Positions 24,599-36,811 are shown, counted from the first letter of the stretch. The stretch is 64,000 nucleotides of DNA from Acanthacorydalis orientalis (GCA_034766995.1 CM068317.1:37322249-37386248); one strand, 5' to 3'. Numbers and translations are program-made. The notes: generated by a model not told the origin, from the letters alone.

Positions 24599-25009
24599 CT
24601 AGAATAGGAGGTATAAATTTTGACTATATGTATGAGGTTGGTAGAAAATTAATTGCGATTTACGACCTTCAAATTCATGTACAATTTTTAATTTAAATGG
24701 TTTTAAGTGATCCAGAACTGTTGAATGACCAACATCTAACTTTTTTGCAAACTCTCGAATTGTTGTACATGGTTCTGATTCTACTAACACCTTCAGTTGG
24801 TCGTTATGAACTGAAGAGGGATATCCGCGACCTTCTTCATCTTCAAAGCTCTCGCCCTCAGGGCAAAATATTTGGAACCCCCATTACACCGTACGTTCCT
24901 TAATAGTGCCCACACGAAAACCATCATTTAGTTTACGAGTAGTTTCTGCTACTTTGCGACCCGTTTTGAACTCATGCAAACAGAATGCTTGTATTAGTTT
25001 CTTTTCCAT
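24599..25009 (-). pseudogene. mariner transposase N-terminal fragment (copy A1)
   Basis: From the ATG at 25009 the frame reads MEKKLIQAFCLHEFKTGRK, has one in-frame TAA where a conserved Gln or Trp is expected (about codon 48), then continues through LVESEPCTTIREFAKKLDVG and VLDHLKPFKLK. These are the two helix-turn-helix modules of the mariner DNA-binding domain. The frame then runs through the 3' terminal repeat (QLIFYQP) into flanking DNA before stopping at 24599. The catalytic DD34D domain is absent. It cannot make active transposase. An N-terminal DNA-binding peptide initiating after the stop is conceivable but unsupported. Confidence 0.85.
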
Positions 25010-25188
25010 CTTTAATTCAATACCCCAATTTCAAGTAAAATTAATTATAAAATCAAAGTCGATGTTACTAAAATACAAACCGAAAAATGCACTCTAAAAT
25101 GATATTAACATGAACACGATGAAATGACACTTTCATTAAGGTTAGAAATCAGAAAACAAAAACCGTAATTATTTTCCTACCAACCTAA
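24633..25188 (-). mobile_element. internally deleted mariner element, cecropia/Hsmar1-like (copy A1)
   Basis: The element is 556 bp and bounded by TA dinucleotides. Its ends are inverted repeats: TTAGGTTGGTAGGAAAAT at the 5' end (right side in window coordinates) and TGAGGTTGGTAGAAAATT read inward from the other end. These resemble the ends of cecropia/Hsmar1-type mariners (known family feature). The 5' half encodes the start of a mariner transposase. The DNA then jumps from the helix-turn-helix region directly to the 3' terminal repeat. A full mariner is about 1.3 kb, so more than half is gone, including all catalytic aspartates. Copy A2 at 52649-53188 has the same junction. It is non-autonomous and immobile unless mobilised in trans. 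Confidence 0.9.
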
Positions 25189-25539
25189 TATTTACTATAA
25201 CAGTTGTAACTATTGTCAGATTACAAAGAGAGGCTTTTAAATAAAAATCGGATTACAAAAAAAATACTAAACCACCAATAAAAAAAATCAATTATATACA
25301 CTATTTACAATTATAAAAAAATGATGCTAAAGAAAACAACAATGTATAGATAAAGAAAGAAAACTGCCAGCATACGATTTTAAAAATTTTGTAAATCACA
25401 ATAAAATCAATTTAATTATAATTGTTTATTTTATATCTGTAATACAGCTAGTTTGTAATCCTGCTTCTTGAATGACTTAAGTTTCTATCTTCCACTACTA
25501 GTTTCCGTACGTATTCCATCTTCAATTATGTTTTAAACA

Positions 25540-25617
25540 GCTTTTTTGGAGTTATGTAAAATCTACCTGAAGATGGCACAAGTACCGAAACTTGTGGAAA
25601 ACAGAAACTCAAATAAT
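25540..25617 (+). ncRNA. hammerhead-ribozyme-like motif, degraded (Penelope-like element end?)
   Basis: The order expected for a type I hammerhead is visible: CTGAAGA (25567-25573), a stem II hairpin GGCAC-AA-GTACC (25575-25586, one mismatch), GAAAC (25587-25591), a very short stem III TT-GT, and flanking helix I strands (GAGTT...GTAAAATC before; GGAAAACAGAAACTC after) that pair imperfectly. There is one extra base between the CUGANGA box and stem II, and the cleavage-site nucleotide is G rather than A, C or U, so it is probably inactive. Penelope-like retroelements are known to carry such motifs with a two-base-pair helix III. A related copy is at 61015-61057. Confidence 0.45.
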
Positions 25618-26030
25618 CCAAAAGGATGAAAACCACCATATCAAAAAAATATTCTATAAATATTAAAACAATGAACTTAATTCAACAAACTGAAAAATTA
25701 ATTTTAAAAAAGGATACACATCAATATGTCTAATTTTCAAAATGTGCAAATAAATGCAAAATATAAACAAATCAATAAATCAAATGTATAAATTTTCAAT
25801 ATACACGAGTGTTCATTTTCCAAAATATATACATAGAATGTCTGTATTATAATAAAAATGTTTGATTATTGTCATAGATTAATATGAAATATTCCATATA
25901 TATTTGATAATTATTTCTGTTCAGGTTTGTATTTGGTATTAATATTTTCACTCGCATGATTTTTTACTATAAATCATCATTTTTCATGTGTCATGACATG
26001 GAAACGCATGTCTAATTGATAGCTTTTACA

Positions 26031-26125
26031 AATATAAAACACACATATTGACAGAAAAAAACTGCTTAATTTCGAATATGGAACTGTCTATAGACAAGTA
26101 ATAATATATTTAAAATATATAGAAT
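26031..26125 (+). repeat. inverted repeat family, left copy
   Basis: Contains ATATTGACAGAAAAAAACTG, TTAATTTCGAATATGGAACT and the palindrome-like GTCTATAGAC. The reverse complement of 27971-28070 carries the same blocks in the same order, with an eleven-base insertion after TATGGAA. The two copies are about 1.9 kb apart and enclose mariner copy B1 and family P copy 1. Confidence 0.6.
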
Positions 26126-27160
26126 TACTTTTAACAAGAAGATAGATATTTTATGTGTTATTTATGTAAATTGATTCATTAATGCAAGTATTAAAAATAA
26201 AAAGAAGTGCACATCTTAAAAATAATTGTTAAAAAATATAAGTATGTTTATTAGATTTTGAAAAAAATTCTTAAATATAAAAAGTAATTGTCATTTTTTT
26301 TAATTACTTAAATAAAAACTTACATAAAGTTTAAACAATGCAAATGGGTTAATAATATAGAAAAAAATATTTTTTTTACATTTAAATTATTTCTAATACT
26401 AACTGATTAACAGCATTTTATAATTAATAATAAGTTATGATTTATCCAAATTATTTAATGAATTTTCATACCATTAACTAAATTTGGTCATAAAACATGA
26501 AAAACATCAAGTATTATATATTTTCTCTGTTATACAAGTTTATTGGATTTAAAAATAACCATTAGAATAACCCTCTACTGCCAATGAACACTGAATTTTG
26601 CGAATACAAACGCAACTCACTTGTTGCATTGAATTATTTACACAACTGCAGATTTATGCACATACAAAAGCATGATGTATTTCATGCACTCCGTAATATG
26701 TGTAAAATTTCAATTTTTAACGCCGACTATCACAATAACATACAGAAAAAGGTTTTAAAATTTATACAAATATTAGTTGTTTTCATTACATATTCATATG
26801 CATAATTAGCAATTTATAAACAAGTAAATATATTAAAAATGAAAATAAATACAGTACATATGTTAATAATTAAAATATTTATCACAGTTGTTTATGTGGA
26901 ATAAAATCACAATATTTAGTCTCGAAAATATTATTCAAATAGATATTTTTTCAGTATTAAAAATGTATTTTATTTTAACAGAACACATATTAGGAATGTT
27001 ACAAAATATTTGTACTGAGATTTTAAGTAATTAAGATTTTCAATATTTCCAAAAACTGATTCAATTTTATTTTCTTATTATTGATGACAATTATACAAAA
27101 ATAGAGAGCAGAAAGGTTATCTAATTTTATGAATGTTCACATACAGAAATAAAAAATGTA

Positions 27161-27665
27161 TTAGGTGTAAAAATTAATTCCGGGCCTTTAAATTGAATCA
27201 GCCATAACTGTTTCAAATTATAATATTTTCTCGTCGTCTTAGGATTTTGAAGTACCAAGCTTAACATTTCAACACAATATATATCTGGGTCAAGCAGTTG
27301 GCATATCTTCAGAAAATAGTATTGAACATGATGGCGTCCAAAAAGCAGCATATTATGCATTGCATACTTTTGGCATTCCAGTTGAAAAAAAATATTGTTG
27401 AAGACGTGGGAATGATTTATTCAGTTTTATGGGAAAGTGTTGTGAAGCATAAAACATGCAAAAAATGCTAAAATAAGTCCGAAAATGCATCACGTCATCG
27501 ACTCAAGGCCACAATATTTTTTTCGACAAGGAATTCGTCAGTTATCCGAGATATGAAACGAAATTATACAAAATAATGGAAGATATTTTGGAGATTGAAA
27601 TGTATTCCATTCTTCTGGAAACATTAATACCTTTAGAAAAGGTACCAAATTAATTTGACACGTAA
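27161..27665 (+). mobile_element. internally deleted mariner-like element, second lineage (copy B1)
   Basis: This is a 505-bp element between TA dinucleotides. Its left end is TTAGGTGTAAAAATTAAT; the right end read inward is TTACGTGTCAAATTAATT. It contains the N-terminal start of a transposase followed by a degraded tail with stops. The sequence just inside the left end (ATTTTCTCGTCGTCTTAG region) recurs in copies B2, B3 and B4. It is too short for a full mariner, and the catalytic region is deleted. Confidence 0.85.
27331..27471 (+). pseudogene. mariner-type transposase N-terminus (copy B1)
   Basis: The frame is 46 codons: MASKKQHIMHCILLAFQLKK, then an insect-mariner-like first helix-turn-helix (EDVGMIYSVLWESVVKHKTC) and a stop. 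The equivalent part of mariner transposases has A-E-A..I..ALGEG.V...TC followed by a W-F..F motif, and that motif is lost here through deletion. The same start is present at 56269 in copy B3, and a frameshifted version is present in copy B2. Confidence 0.75.
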
Positions 27666-27795
27666 TAAAAAGGTGTACTTATGTTTTTTAACAGTTATTT
27701 TTAAGATATGTACATATTTTATCTTTAATTATTGTACAAATGAATCAATTAGTACAAATAACACATTAAATTTTAGGTTCTTCTGTTCCTTGATG

Positions 27796-27940
27796 CTCTA
27801 AAGATGATAGCATTAGGACCGAAATGCGCTTAAACAACAATCAAAAATAATCAGTAATAATTTATTGAATATTTTTGATCGGAATTGTGTGTGTGATTTG
27901 TACGTTGAGAAAAGAATTCATTTGTGACAGAAAATAAATC
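27796..27940 (+). mobile_element. dispersed repeat family P, copy 1
   Basis: It reads from CTAAAGATGATAGCATTAGG through CGAAATGC, CAACAATCAAAAATAATCAG, a TTTATTGAAT block and GAATTCATTTGTGACAG. These blocks recur in the same order in copies at 31681 (+), 31520-31640 (-), 33262 (-), 44700 (-) and 59665 (+). No coding sequence is present. The GAAGATGAT...CGAAA start resembles the ends of Penelope-like elements, but the assignment is an inference. Confidence 0.55.
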
Positions 27941-27970
27941 AAATATCTATTTTCTAGTTAAAAATCATTA

Positions 27971-28070
27971 CCTATTTTTTTAAATACATTAATGTTTGTC
28001 TGTAGACAGTTTTTGTAATTCCATATTCGAAATTCAGCTTTTCTTTCTGTCAGTATATTTTGTTTTATAT
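27971..28070 (-). repeat. inverted repeat family, right copy
   Basis: The minus strand reads ATATAAAACAAAATATACTG, ACAGAAAGAAAAGCTG, AATTTCGAATATGGAATTAC and CTGTCTACAGACAAACATTA. It is about 75 percent identical by eye to the plus-strand copy at 26031-26125. Both contain a CTGTCTAYAGACA palindrome. The class is unknown. Confidence 0.6.
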
Positions 28071-28079
28071 TATTTTAAA

Positions 28080-29310
28080 TCTTCGATGTTTCATTTTTTG
28101 TATTTTTTAAATATTATAATAGTAAAAGTAATGAAAAAAGCATCTCAACTTTCTTAAACACGCACTGACAATAAAAATAAATACCATGCCCTGAAAAGTT
28201 TATTGTTTATTTTTTATGCAATAATACACTTTTAAAAAATTTTAATCATGAATACGGAATTTTATTAAATTCGAATATATTTATATTTTATTTATTTATT
28301 TGAAACATTGAAGAAAATACTATAATTACAAAATAAATATTAATTCATCATATCTCAACATATATATCCCCAGTAATACTCTCAGTTGACATTAAAAACC
28401 ACTGAATTGGAATATAACTGCCAATAAAATTACTATAAGAACGAAGTCGATGATAATAACAGGTTTCAACACTGATTATTTCGAGAAGAAATCAAAACAC
28501 CATTACTCTGGTCTATTCTTTATAAAAGAAATTAGAGCTTGATTCGAAAATAGGTAGAAAATCTCAACATGTAAATGATTAGATATAGATGATTTACACT
28601 AAATAGGCCATTAATGTGAATTTTTTAATTATTTAGTCTATAAATAATAATATTGAAGTTATTACGTTATTATTTCTGACAAAAAATATAAGATAAATAT
28701 TTCTGAAAAAATGGTATATTTAAATAAGAAATACTGTTAAATAAATTATTAAATTGGAATAAAAATACTGACAACAATTAATAAAGATGTTGTTTTATTA
28801 ATTGTTCGAAAACTAAAATCAATTCCTTTCTACTAAACCATGTATTTTAATAGTAAATTTAAAAAATTAGCAATAAAAATAAATTTGAGAAAAAAGCTTT
28901 TGCATATGAAACTGTTTATAATAAATACGAAAATAATGAACAGGATGGAATATTTATAAAAAGTATAATTTAATAATGTTCCATTTGTGCAATAATAAAA
29001 ATTGAACCCCGTAAGAGATACATTTTAATTACATATCCAGTCAAACATATTATAAAAGCAAATATTCATTAAAAAGAATTTCGAGTACGTATAATCATAA
29101 ATACAGCGTCATTTAAAAATGTTTCGTTGATTACGAAATGCCAATTGCATATCAGCCATACAATTAAAACTCATTATTGTCCATCTGCATTCGCTACTTG
29201 AAATTAAATTAACAGTAACTCCGCATATAATAGATCTGAAACAACTTACGAATTAACCATGCTACATGCACCAACGGCCATTCCTATCTACTGCTATATT
29301 ATTTGTCCCT
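28080..29310. other. AT-rich stretch, nothing recognised
   Basis: Only AT-rich single-copy-looking sequence was seen. Confidence 0.6.
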
Positions 29311-29313
29311 TTA

Positions 29314-29314
29314 T

Positions 29315-29364
<50 letters not shown>
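29314..29364. repeat. (AC)n-(AT)n compound microsatellite
   Basis: Eight AC units pass directly into TA. Confidence 0.9.
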
Positions 29365-29368
<4 letters not shown>

Positions 29369-29601
29369 GTGAGTATAGTTAATGCCCTATAAGCTTTGTA
29401 TCTTCAACAGACAGAGTAATCAGTGTAGGTATTTCTATATTTGTAGTGAGATAGATAGTGAGTGCCTACATGTTAAATATGTGTTTGTACTTTAACTTTG
29501 AATTCATTTATGTTCGGCATGTGTAGAATTTGTTTGTTTGTGGCACTGTTATCTGAAATTCGATTGTATCCACCATTAAATACCTATACATTCTCATAGA
29601 T

Positions 29602-29604
<3 letters not shown>

Positions 29605-29654
<50 letters not shown>
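29605..29654. repeat. (TA)n microsatellite
   Basis: Pure run of about 25 units. Confidence 0.9.
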
Positions 29655-29658
<4 letters not shown>

Positions 29659-29879
29659 AATGTTATTTAATTTAATTTATAATGTAAATGTTCAATAAAA
29701 GACAAAATGGCAAAAAATAAGAAAACAGAGTTAATAAAAAGAATGTTATATCAATAGATAATATTGAAACGTTTATATGTGAAGTAGTAATTCGTATTTT
29801 TAGGAATATAAGCATATGCCACACCACTAGTTTAAAAAGTGCAGACATCTGAACACGTTGCAAAATATTTTATAAATCG

Positions 29880-30110
29880 CCTAGAGATGTATCGATTGAA
29901 GAACCAATGGGGATAGTGATAGACGGCTAATGACAGCTAGTGCCAGTGGGGCTAAAGAGAGCAGTCAATGTAGTGGCGAGTATCCAAAGGAGTGACAAGT
30001 TCCAGTGGGCAGTCAAAGTCACTTAGGTGGGTGAATAACTGTCCGAATCCAAATGACACAGAGATAGTTCGAGTTCAAACTTGAGTTCAAATTCACGCTG
30101 AAGGCTGAGT
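29880..30110. other. low-AT stretch with internal partial repeats
   Basis: CCAGTGGGG and CCAGTGGGC, GCAGTCAATG and GCAGTCAAAG, and GAGTTCAAACT and GAGTTCAAATT are paired near-repeats within about 200 bp. There is no coding frame. It is possibly a decayed minisatellite or repeat element. Confidence 0.3.
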
Positions 30111-31380
30111 GAAAAAAACAAATTATATCGGGTGACAAGCGATCGACCTACTAAAAAGACAGTACTATCGATATAACTAATATCGAATAGAAATAATTAG
30201 TTGCTGAACTGGAAGAGGCAACGATATATTTTAAAGAGCACTACATGCCAATATTGTTGGCAATCATTCAAAAATTTACGATAGCTGACAACTTAATGAA
30301 TACTAAAAATGTAAACTATAAAATATTTATTAACTGATTTCAAAATTATTGTCAAAAAAATAAGTCATAAATTTTTTATATCAAACTATTCATTTCCAAA
30401 CTGCAACAGATTCTGTATAAATAAAAAAAAGAAAAGATTGAAAAATTCAAAATTCCTTCTGTTTAATGAGACTGATTGTAAATGAAAATCTAAGCAGCCC
30501 ATCTCCTTTGCCACTAGGGTTAAAATTCAATATTTCTTCGAGTTAAGAATGCTACTAATATGCAACTAAGCTTTAGATTTTAAAATCTAAATAGATTCAG
30601 ATTTTAGTTTATAATTTTGAATTAACTGAGATGAAAAAAATTTTAAGTAATATGATAGCTTGGAAATATGTGAATGTTTTTAAGAAAATAATGATAAAGG
30701 ATTTACGACACAGCCTTACTAAAATTTGATTACAAAAAAAAGATAAAAAATAAACTACAAAGAACAAACTATATTAAAGAAGAAAAAAATAATTAAGCAA
30801 TAATATTTGTTTGTAAAGAGAGAAGAATTTATTAAACTTGTAAATCTATGCCTGTTACTTTTCAGATTATATTTTTCTTTGCTCTTTTTACTTTCGAAAT
30901 TGATAAAAATTGTATGCTTAAATTATGCAACTATTAAAATTATTCCATCAAACAAATTAATTAAAAAGTAAATAAACCAAAAAAATGAAATATTCTATCT
31001 TCGACGAATTTAAAAATGATTTTAACTAGAGACGTAAGTAATAAAAATGTACATAGAAAGTTAATAATAATTTTTAAAATTTCATAGCTGAATATATTTA
31101 ATTACTACTACTTAGTTTTTAATTAGTATAACATTAAATCTAATATAGATAGCACATCTCTCTTCCTTACATAATTAACGCGATAATGATTAAATTGATA
31201 GTTCAAGTAGTTTAGTTTTCCCTGAACACCAAGCTTTCAACTATGCCTCCAAGCACCATATATAATAAACTATATTGATCTATAGGTGAAACTAAATACT
31301 GTTATCTAGATACTGCGAGCATTGCCTTACTACTCAAACTGTCATTAGAAAAATTATTAACAATAAATGGTTATACCAAC
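30110..31380. other. AT-rich stretch, nothing recognised
   Basis: A short hairpin TGCCAA-TATTG-TTGGCA occurs near 30247. Otherwise it is featureless. Confidence 0.55.
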
Positions 31381-31383
31381 ACA

Positions 31384-31408
31384 TTATATATATATATATA
31401 TATATATT
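31384..31408. repeat. (TA)n microsatellite
   Basis: Short pure run left of the family P inverted pair. Confidence 0.85.
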
Positions 31409-31519
31409 GAATAATGTAAAATTTACAGTTATTACATTTGTCAATAATATTTTTAATATTACAAATAATATATTAATATTTAATTAGAACAACACAGTCC
31501 TAGAATTCTGATTCTGTGG

Positions 31520-31640
31520 TTAAATTCATTAATGATTTTTTTTCATTTTATAAACCATAAAAAAAAGCCAGCCAAAAATGCTTAGTAAATTATCATGAAT
31601 CATTTTTAATTGTTGATATATCATCATCTTCAAAGCACTA
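31520..31640 (-). mobile_element. dispersed repeat family P, inverted partner copy
   Basis: The minus strand reads CTTTGAAGATGATGATATAT, CAACAATTAAAAATGATTCA, an ATAATTTACTAAGCATTTTT block, GGCTGG and then AAAATCATTAATGAATTT. It matches copy 1 block by block. Together with the plus-strand copy starting at 31681 it makes a divergent inverted pair with a spacer of about 40 bp. Confidence 0.5.
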
Positions 31641-31680
31641 ATGCATAGAAAAATATATACCTTGAAGCATTTTCTCTGTA

Positions 31681-31815
31681 CTTTGATACTGACGATAGTA
31701 GCATCACCATCGAAATGTATATTATAAGCAATAATTAAAAAAATACCAGTGAAAATTTGTTGAAATGCTTTATTATGTTTGTGAGATGAAAAAACAATTC
31801 ATTTGTGAAAATAAA
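31681..31815 (+). mobile_element. dispersed repeat family P, copy 2
   Basis: Blocks in order: CTGACGATAGTAGCATCACC, ATCGAAATGTATATTATAAG, CAATAATTAAAAAAATACCA, GTGAAAATTTGTTGAAATG and CAATTCATTTGTGAAAATAA. It aligns with copy 1 over about 135 bp and with copy 3 especially well at AGCATCACCA and the ATAAGCAATAATTAAA block. It lies head-to-head with the minus-strand copy just upstream. Confidence 0.55.
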
Positions 31816-32199
31816 GAGTCATTATATAAAAATTACATATTCTGATGGTTCAAATAATCTTATATTAGTTACTATTTTCAATAGAAAATATACAAAAAAC
31901 GTTTAAACGCGAATAATAGTTGAAAATAGAAAATATAAACATATAATTTTCTCTAGTATAAATCTATTAAAAACAATTTAGTTTCCACGAATATTCGAAC
32001 CAAACATCATATCAAGAGATTGATTCAATCCTTTGGAGAATAATTGAAAGAATAACAAGAAACAAATATGAAATAACAAAGATATAACCTGTCAATAGCA
32101 CACCGAAAGCGTTCTATCTACATAGAAACCACAATCGAATTTCACATTAACTAGATTTCAGTCTACCAAACATACAATTTTCAATTAGTAAACGTTATG

Positions 32200-32560
32200 T
32201 CTATTATGTATTTGCTGAGTGAAATAAACTAAAGCAAACTATGGAACATACATACGTACATTATTTGTACTTGTATGTGTGTAACATACGTATATATACG
32301 TGTGTGGATATGTGTTTCTGAGTATGTGTTTAATACATGTAGATGTGAGAATAAACTGGACGACACAGTGCGCTCAGAATTCGAGTTTGAGTAGGCAAAT
32401 AAGTGAGCTCTCAACTGCAGACATTATATACGTGTCAGTTGCTTGTGTGACACGCAGTATGTAACGAACAACATACACATGTAGACGACAGAAAATGTGG
32501 TCTGGTTGTTATTAGAATTGCGAGTAATGTTAATTCGCAGGTGGGTAACTAAAAAGTTTT
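32200..32560. other. GT/AC-rich transitional block
   Basis: Rich in degenerate GTAT, TGTG and ACGT words (decayed (TG)n/(TA)n). A minus frame at 32229-32414 derives from them. It is not coding. Confidence 0.45.
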
Positions 32561-33261
32561 GTTGCATTGTTTTTAACAAACATGTTAGTTTATTGCGACA
32601 CGGTCGCCTATTTATTTATACGTTTTAAATAAGTATTATAATAGTTATAAACGAGTTTTTCAACGATAAACTATTACAACACAACAATTATTTTCATGTT
32701 CTTGCACTGTTTCTACACAAATGCTTATTTAAATTTATTCACTTATAGAGAATACGAAGTAACAGCTTTTTCATAAAATATAAATTGTTCTCAATAGAAC
32801 TGATTCTTTATTGAAAATAAACAACTACCACACCTAATCTACTCAAACGATTTGAAATGAACATACAAATTGCAGAAAACATTTTTTTCTTCAATTAATT
32901 ATGAAATTCTCATGCAAGAAATATAATGATTTTTCTTTTTCTCAATTAATTCGTTTATTAACGTATAATGCTTTGAGTATTTCATTTTCTATCTAATGAG
33001 AATTTTCAAAACAGACATCTATCACCTTTGATTATGTTTCCTGAACAAGTTGCTACCTTGAAAAAACATTTACAAATTATACGAAATAAATATGAATCTA
33101 TACATGTCTAATTTTTAATCTTCTGCAAAACGAAAATATCTTATTTCAAAGAGAGCATGATGCAAGTTCTTAACAGGTTTTTACAAAAATTCATTACAAA
33201 AAGGTACATTCTTCGTTTAAAATTTCATTAAATGTATTTAACTAAAGCTAAATAAAATATC

Positions 33262-33352
33262 GTAGATTGAAAATATTCAATAATTGATTTTCGATCATAT
33301 TTAATTATTGCTTATATACATTTGATTGGTGATGCTATCAGTCTCCAAGTGT
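33262..33352 (-). mobile_element. dispersed repeat family P, copy 3
   Basis: The minus strand reads GAGACTGATAGCATCACCAA, then TCAAATGTATATAAGCAATA, ATTAAATATGATCG and a CAATTATTGAATATTTTC end. It shares the CTGAT..AGCATCACCA and AAATGTATAT..AAGCAATAATTAAA blocks with copy 2. It is truncated after about 90 bp. Confidence 0.5.
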
Positions 33353-33760
33353 TAATGTAAAAAATATTTTTTTCTTATGTACCTTAACACATTTATGAAA
33401 AAGTAAGCACTTATTATTTTTTTATGATGTTTCTACTTAAAAACTATTCAAATACTTAAATCGTATGAGTTAAAACAAATGATAGAATAAAGATAACCTA
33501 ATATCAAGTTTTGTAATTTATTCCACTCAAGTAAATTGAATCAATTTTTCAAGAATCTTCCATCAAAAACAGTTTCTATATTTATTATACTTCAATAGAT
33601 TTACAAATTTATATTTTTTTAATAAAAAAAATCAATAAGAACAATATTGTTCGTACACCAGTACATAAAAATTTTGGATACATTTGAGATTAGTTTTTTT
33701 TTATATCAACATTCATTATTAAAAAACTATCCTTCACATTTTATAAATTTTCTCTCTTGT

Positions 33761-33763
<3 letters not shown>

Positions 33764-33811
<48 letters not shown>
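33764..33811. repeat. (AT)n microsatellite
   Basis: Pure run. Confidence 0.9.
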
Positions 33812-33814
<3 letters not shown>

Positions 33815-34899
33815 ATAACAGACTGGCTACAAATTTTAATAGTCATCTAGGCTAATTGATAAAAAAGAAGAAAGTAGAATATGGACATACACTGTACGCT
33901 TTTTTTAGAATATATAGAGATTGTATTGATAATTGTCTCACAAAAAAATGAAAATTCTGGTAATATTTTATAATCTTTTTGTATATGTCTGTACTATTCA
34001 TCAAAAATATATGAAAGTCGTGATCGCAGAAAAAAGTTTAAAATTTAGTACCCATGCAATTTTATTGTTCAAAACTTTGTAACGTATGGAAATAAGTAAA
34101 AAAATGGCACGTATACGAGGTGAGATGTTAAAAAAATACTAGAACAAATTTTAAAACTGCATATTATACAGCATTTTACATAAATATTTAAGTACAATTC
34201 AATCGTATGCTTTGTATTAAAAAATGCAACAGAAAAGTCATTTGAATAACTTCAAATATATAAAGAATACTTATATATACAAATATTGATGCAAAAGTTA
34301 CATTTTACCAGTTTTTTGATAAAAATTATATCTTAACATCAGTAGAATTATAAAGACGAAAATGTTTAATTAAATTACGTTCTTTAAAAGAAAGTATTCA
34401 TATATTTTGAAACTTAATTGATTTAAAATTACTATGTATTGATTATAAACATATATTAAAATCATCATCTTACAAACAATTTAAACATATTTGAATGTTT
34501 TATAATATAAAATATAAAAAAATGTAAGGTAATAATTTAAAGTTGGAAAATGTGTTATTATTAAAAATAATATTACTTTTTCCTATTCATTAAGATGAGT
34601 ATTGAATAAATTATAAACATGGATATATTTATCTATTACATTCAAATAAATGCAAATGTGTATACTATTAAAAATAATCATTTGTATTCAAAACAAATAA
34701 TATCGAGTTAGTTATATGGTCAATCCACCTTTATCGCATTTAGATACTTTGAAATTTGTTACGCCAACCCTGTACATGTACCGAAAAACTTCAAGTCTTT
34801 GAAATACACGATTTAAAAAAATCACAAACAGTACAAAAACATTTCTCAATTTAATATAAACGCTTTACATCAAACAAATATTCTTATAGCCTCCGAAAA

Positions 34900-35240
34900 A
34901 GAATACGCTCCTCACAAAGAACAATCTAAAATGAAAAAAGAACATACTCTAATACAAAACGAATTCAAATTCACGAGTTTCTTATATAAAAAATATATAC
35001 AGCGACGGAGCGCGTCTTCTTTCGTTCCAACACATCTCGAAGGCGGTGGTAGCGCTCGCCTGACCTTTATTATCGAAATAAAATGCAATGCATATATTAG
35101 AAACAAAAGCGAGAACCAAATAGCAAGACGAGATCAAGTAAATGACGTCGCGAGGGGCGAAAAGAAAAAAAAACACGCACACACACAGGAAGAATGTATA
35201 AAAAAAACAAGTGGCCAATACCTTTCTACTTGAAGACTAC
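34900..35240. other. CpG-containing island; competing frames on both strands
   Basis: A 100-codon plus frame (34931-35233, containing THLEGGGSARLTFIIEIK) overlaps minus frames of 64 and 78 codons. A (CA)n run and a poly-A stretch (35165-35190) fall inside the plus frame. I regard it as non-coding or 5' UTR-like. Confidence 0.3.
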
Positions 35241-35439
35241 TCCACACAGTGAGTAGCAACAGACGAAAACGCTTCTTGAAAAGTAACCGTATTGCTTTTA
35301 CGGTACCAAAACCTCGTGTTCAACTTACTCTTTTCAACTCAACATGAAATTGGTTCAAGTAAAAAAGATAAAAAACTTTTTTGCGAGTTATCCTGTCGAT
35401 ACAATTATTTTTTACATCTGTTCAAAGATTAACGATATT

Positions 35440-35960
35440 TTGATCATTGTTTAACCTTATGCATTCCATACAGAGCCGGAGAAGGAACACACCATGCTAG
35501 TTTCTTAAACATTCGGGATTTGTGCGAGCGACGAAAATTTTATTAAGTTTTTACACACTCCGTCTAACTCCGAAATGTGTTCTCTCGATGTTGTATAGAC
35601 AGAGATCGCAACAATGCTCATATAAATCTTGTATAAATGAGGTAATACAGATAAGCTCTCCGATACAGCGATCCTTCTGTCTTTATCATACATTAATTCT
35701 ATTCAAATCAAGTGAGAGCGACAATCAGACTTTTGTTTTATTACGGACTGGCTCGCGGAGCGGAAAAAAATATATAAAAGTAAGCTCTGTTTGAGAGGGT
35801 GTCGAAATGATCGGTTAGGGAGGATAAAGAATGAAAAGGAACGAGGGATGATGGTGTATTTGTGTTTCTCGATACCGGCTGCTCCAAAAATAGAATTCAT
35901 TCATTGAAATACGTGTAAAAGAGACGCTTTATCAATTCTGAACAGAAATTTCACGATAGT
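35440..35960. other. complex AT-poor stretch, unassigned
   Basis: It contains GGCTCGCGGAGCGG (about 35749) and several short frames on both strands (plus 35522-35794, 90 codons; minus 35505-35693 and 35703-35900). None shows a domain or splice context. Confidence 0.25.
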
Positions 35961-36811
35961 GAATAGTGTCTGGGATTAAAATGCATGCGATTTTTTAAGT
36001 GGAGATTATCGGCAATATCAATCATTCATTGTGAACTCAATTTAAACACGTACAAAAAATTGTATGATGCGTTAAAAAAAATTATCATAATAGAAAATAA
36101 TTTTTTTTATATTATGAACCGAAAACATTTACCTCCTTATAATGATTTAGTTTGTATCATTTTTTTTATTACTCTTTTGAATAGACAATACAAATAATAT
36201 TAATAATTTATTTTCCAATATAAATGTTCAAATATAATAAAAACATTTCAGTTAAACTTTCCACATCATTTATGTCAGTTTTGTTAAAAGTATACAATTT
36301 TAACATTATCCCTTTCCATTTAATACTTTTCCAATGTTTAAAGTTTGTTTACCTGATAAATATTTAAATTCTCAAACGTAAAACCTCCAGTTTTATTTTA
36401 ATTTCACTACAAATAATTTTTTTTTGAAATACTTATTAGTACATCAATTTGATATTTTACCTTTTTTTCAAGTAATTTTTTAAGAAATCTCTGTATCGGA
36501 ATTTTTTTGCTCTGGTGTTTGTTTCTTGTATGACATCTAAAATTTTTTACAAAGTACTCGTAAATTCAATTATTTTTTATAAAAATATCAACTTGATACC
36601 AGATATAAAAAACATATAGTTATAATTGAGTTTATCTCAGTCTACGAACTACAATTTAAACAATGTCGATTTAATTCGGTTGAATTTAATTTCACTTCAA
36701 ATAAAGTTTAAAAGTTTTCTGATTAGTTTTTTTCAGTTGAGTAAAGAATATGTTTTTTTTTGATTTTCAGACAAAAACTTTTTTACAAAAATGTTTTTTT
36801 ATTTATTTTAC

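Larger units (their letters stand above)
32560..34900. other. AT-rich stretch, nothing beyond one family P copy and one TA array
   Basis: No exon-like or element-end sequence was found outside those two features. Confidence 0.55.

Noticed and set aside
31600..31800. Active hammerhead ribozyme in family P
   Set aside because: CTGACGA and CGAAA boxes are present, but stem II does not pair properly and no cleavage triplet is clear. It is treated only as repeat similarity.
34931..35233. 100-codon plus-strand frame
   Set aside because: It reads through poly-A and (CA)n, and minus frames compete. Likely chance.
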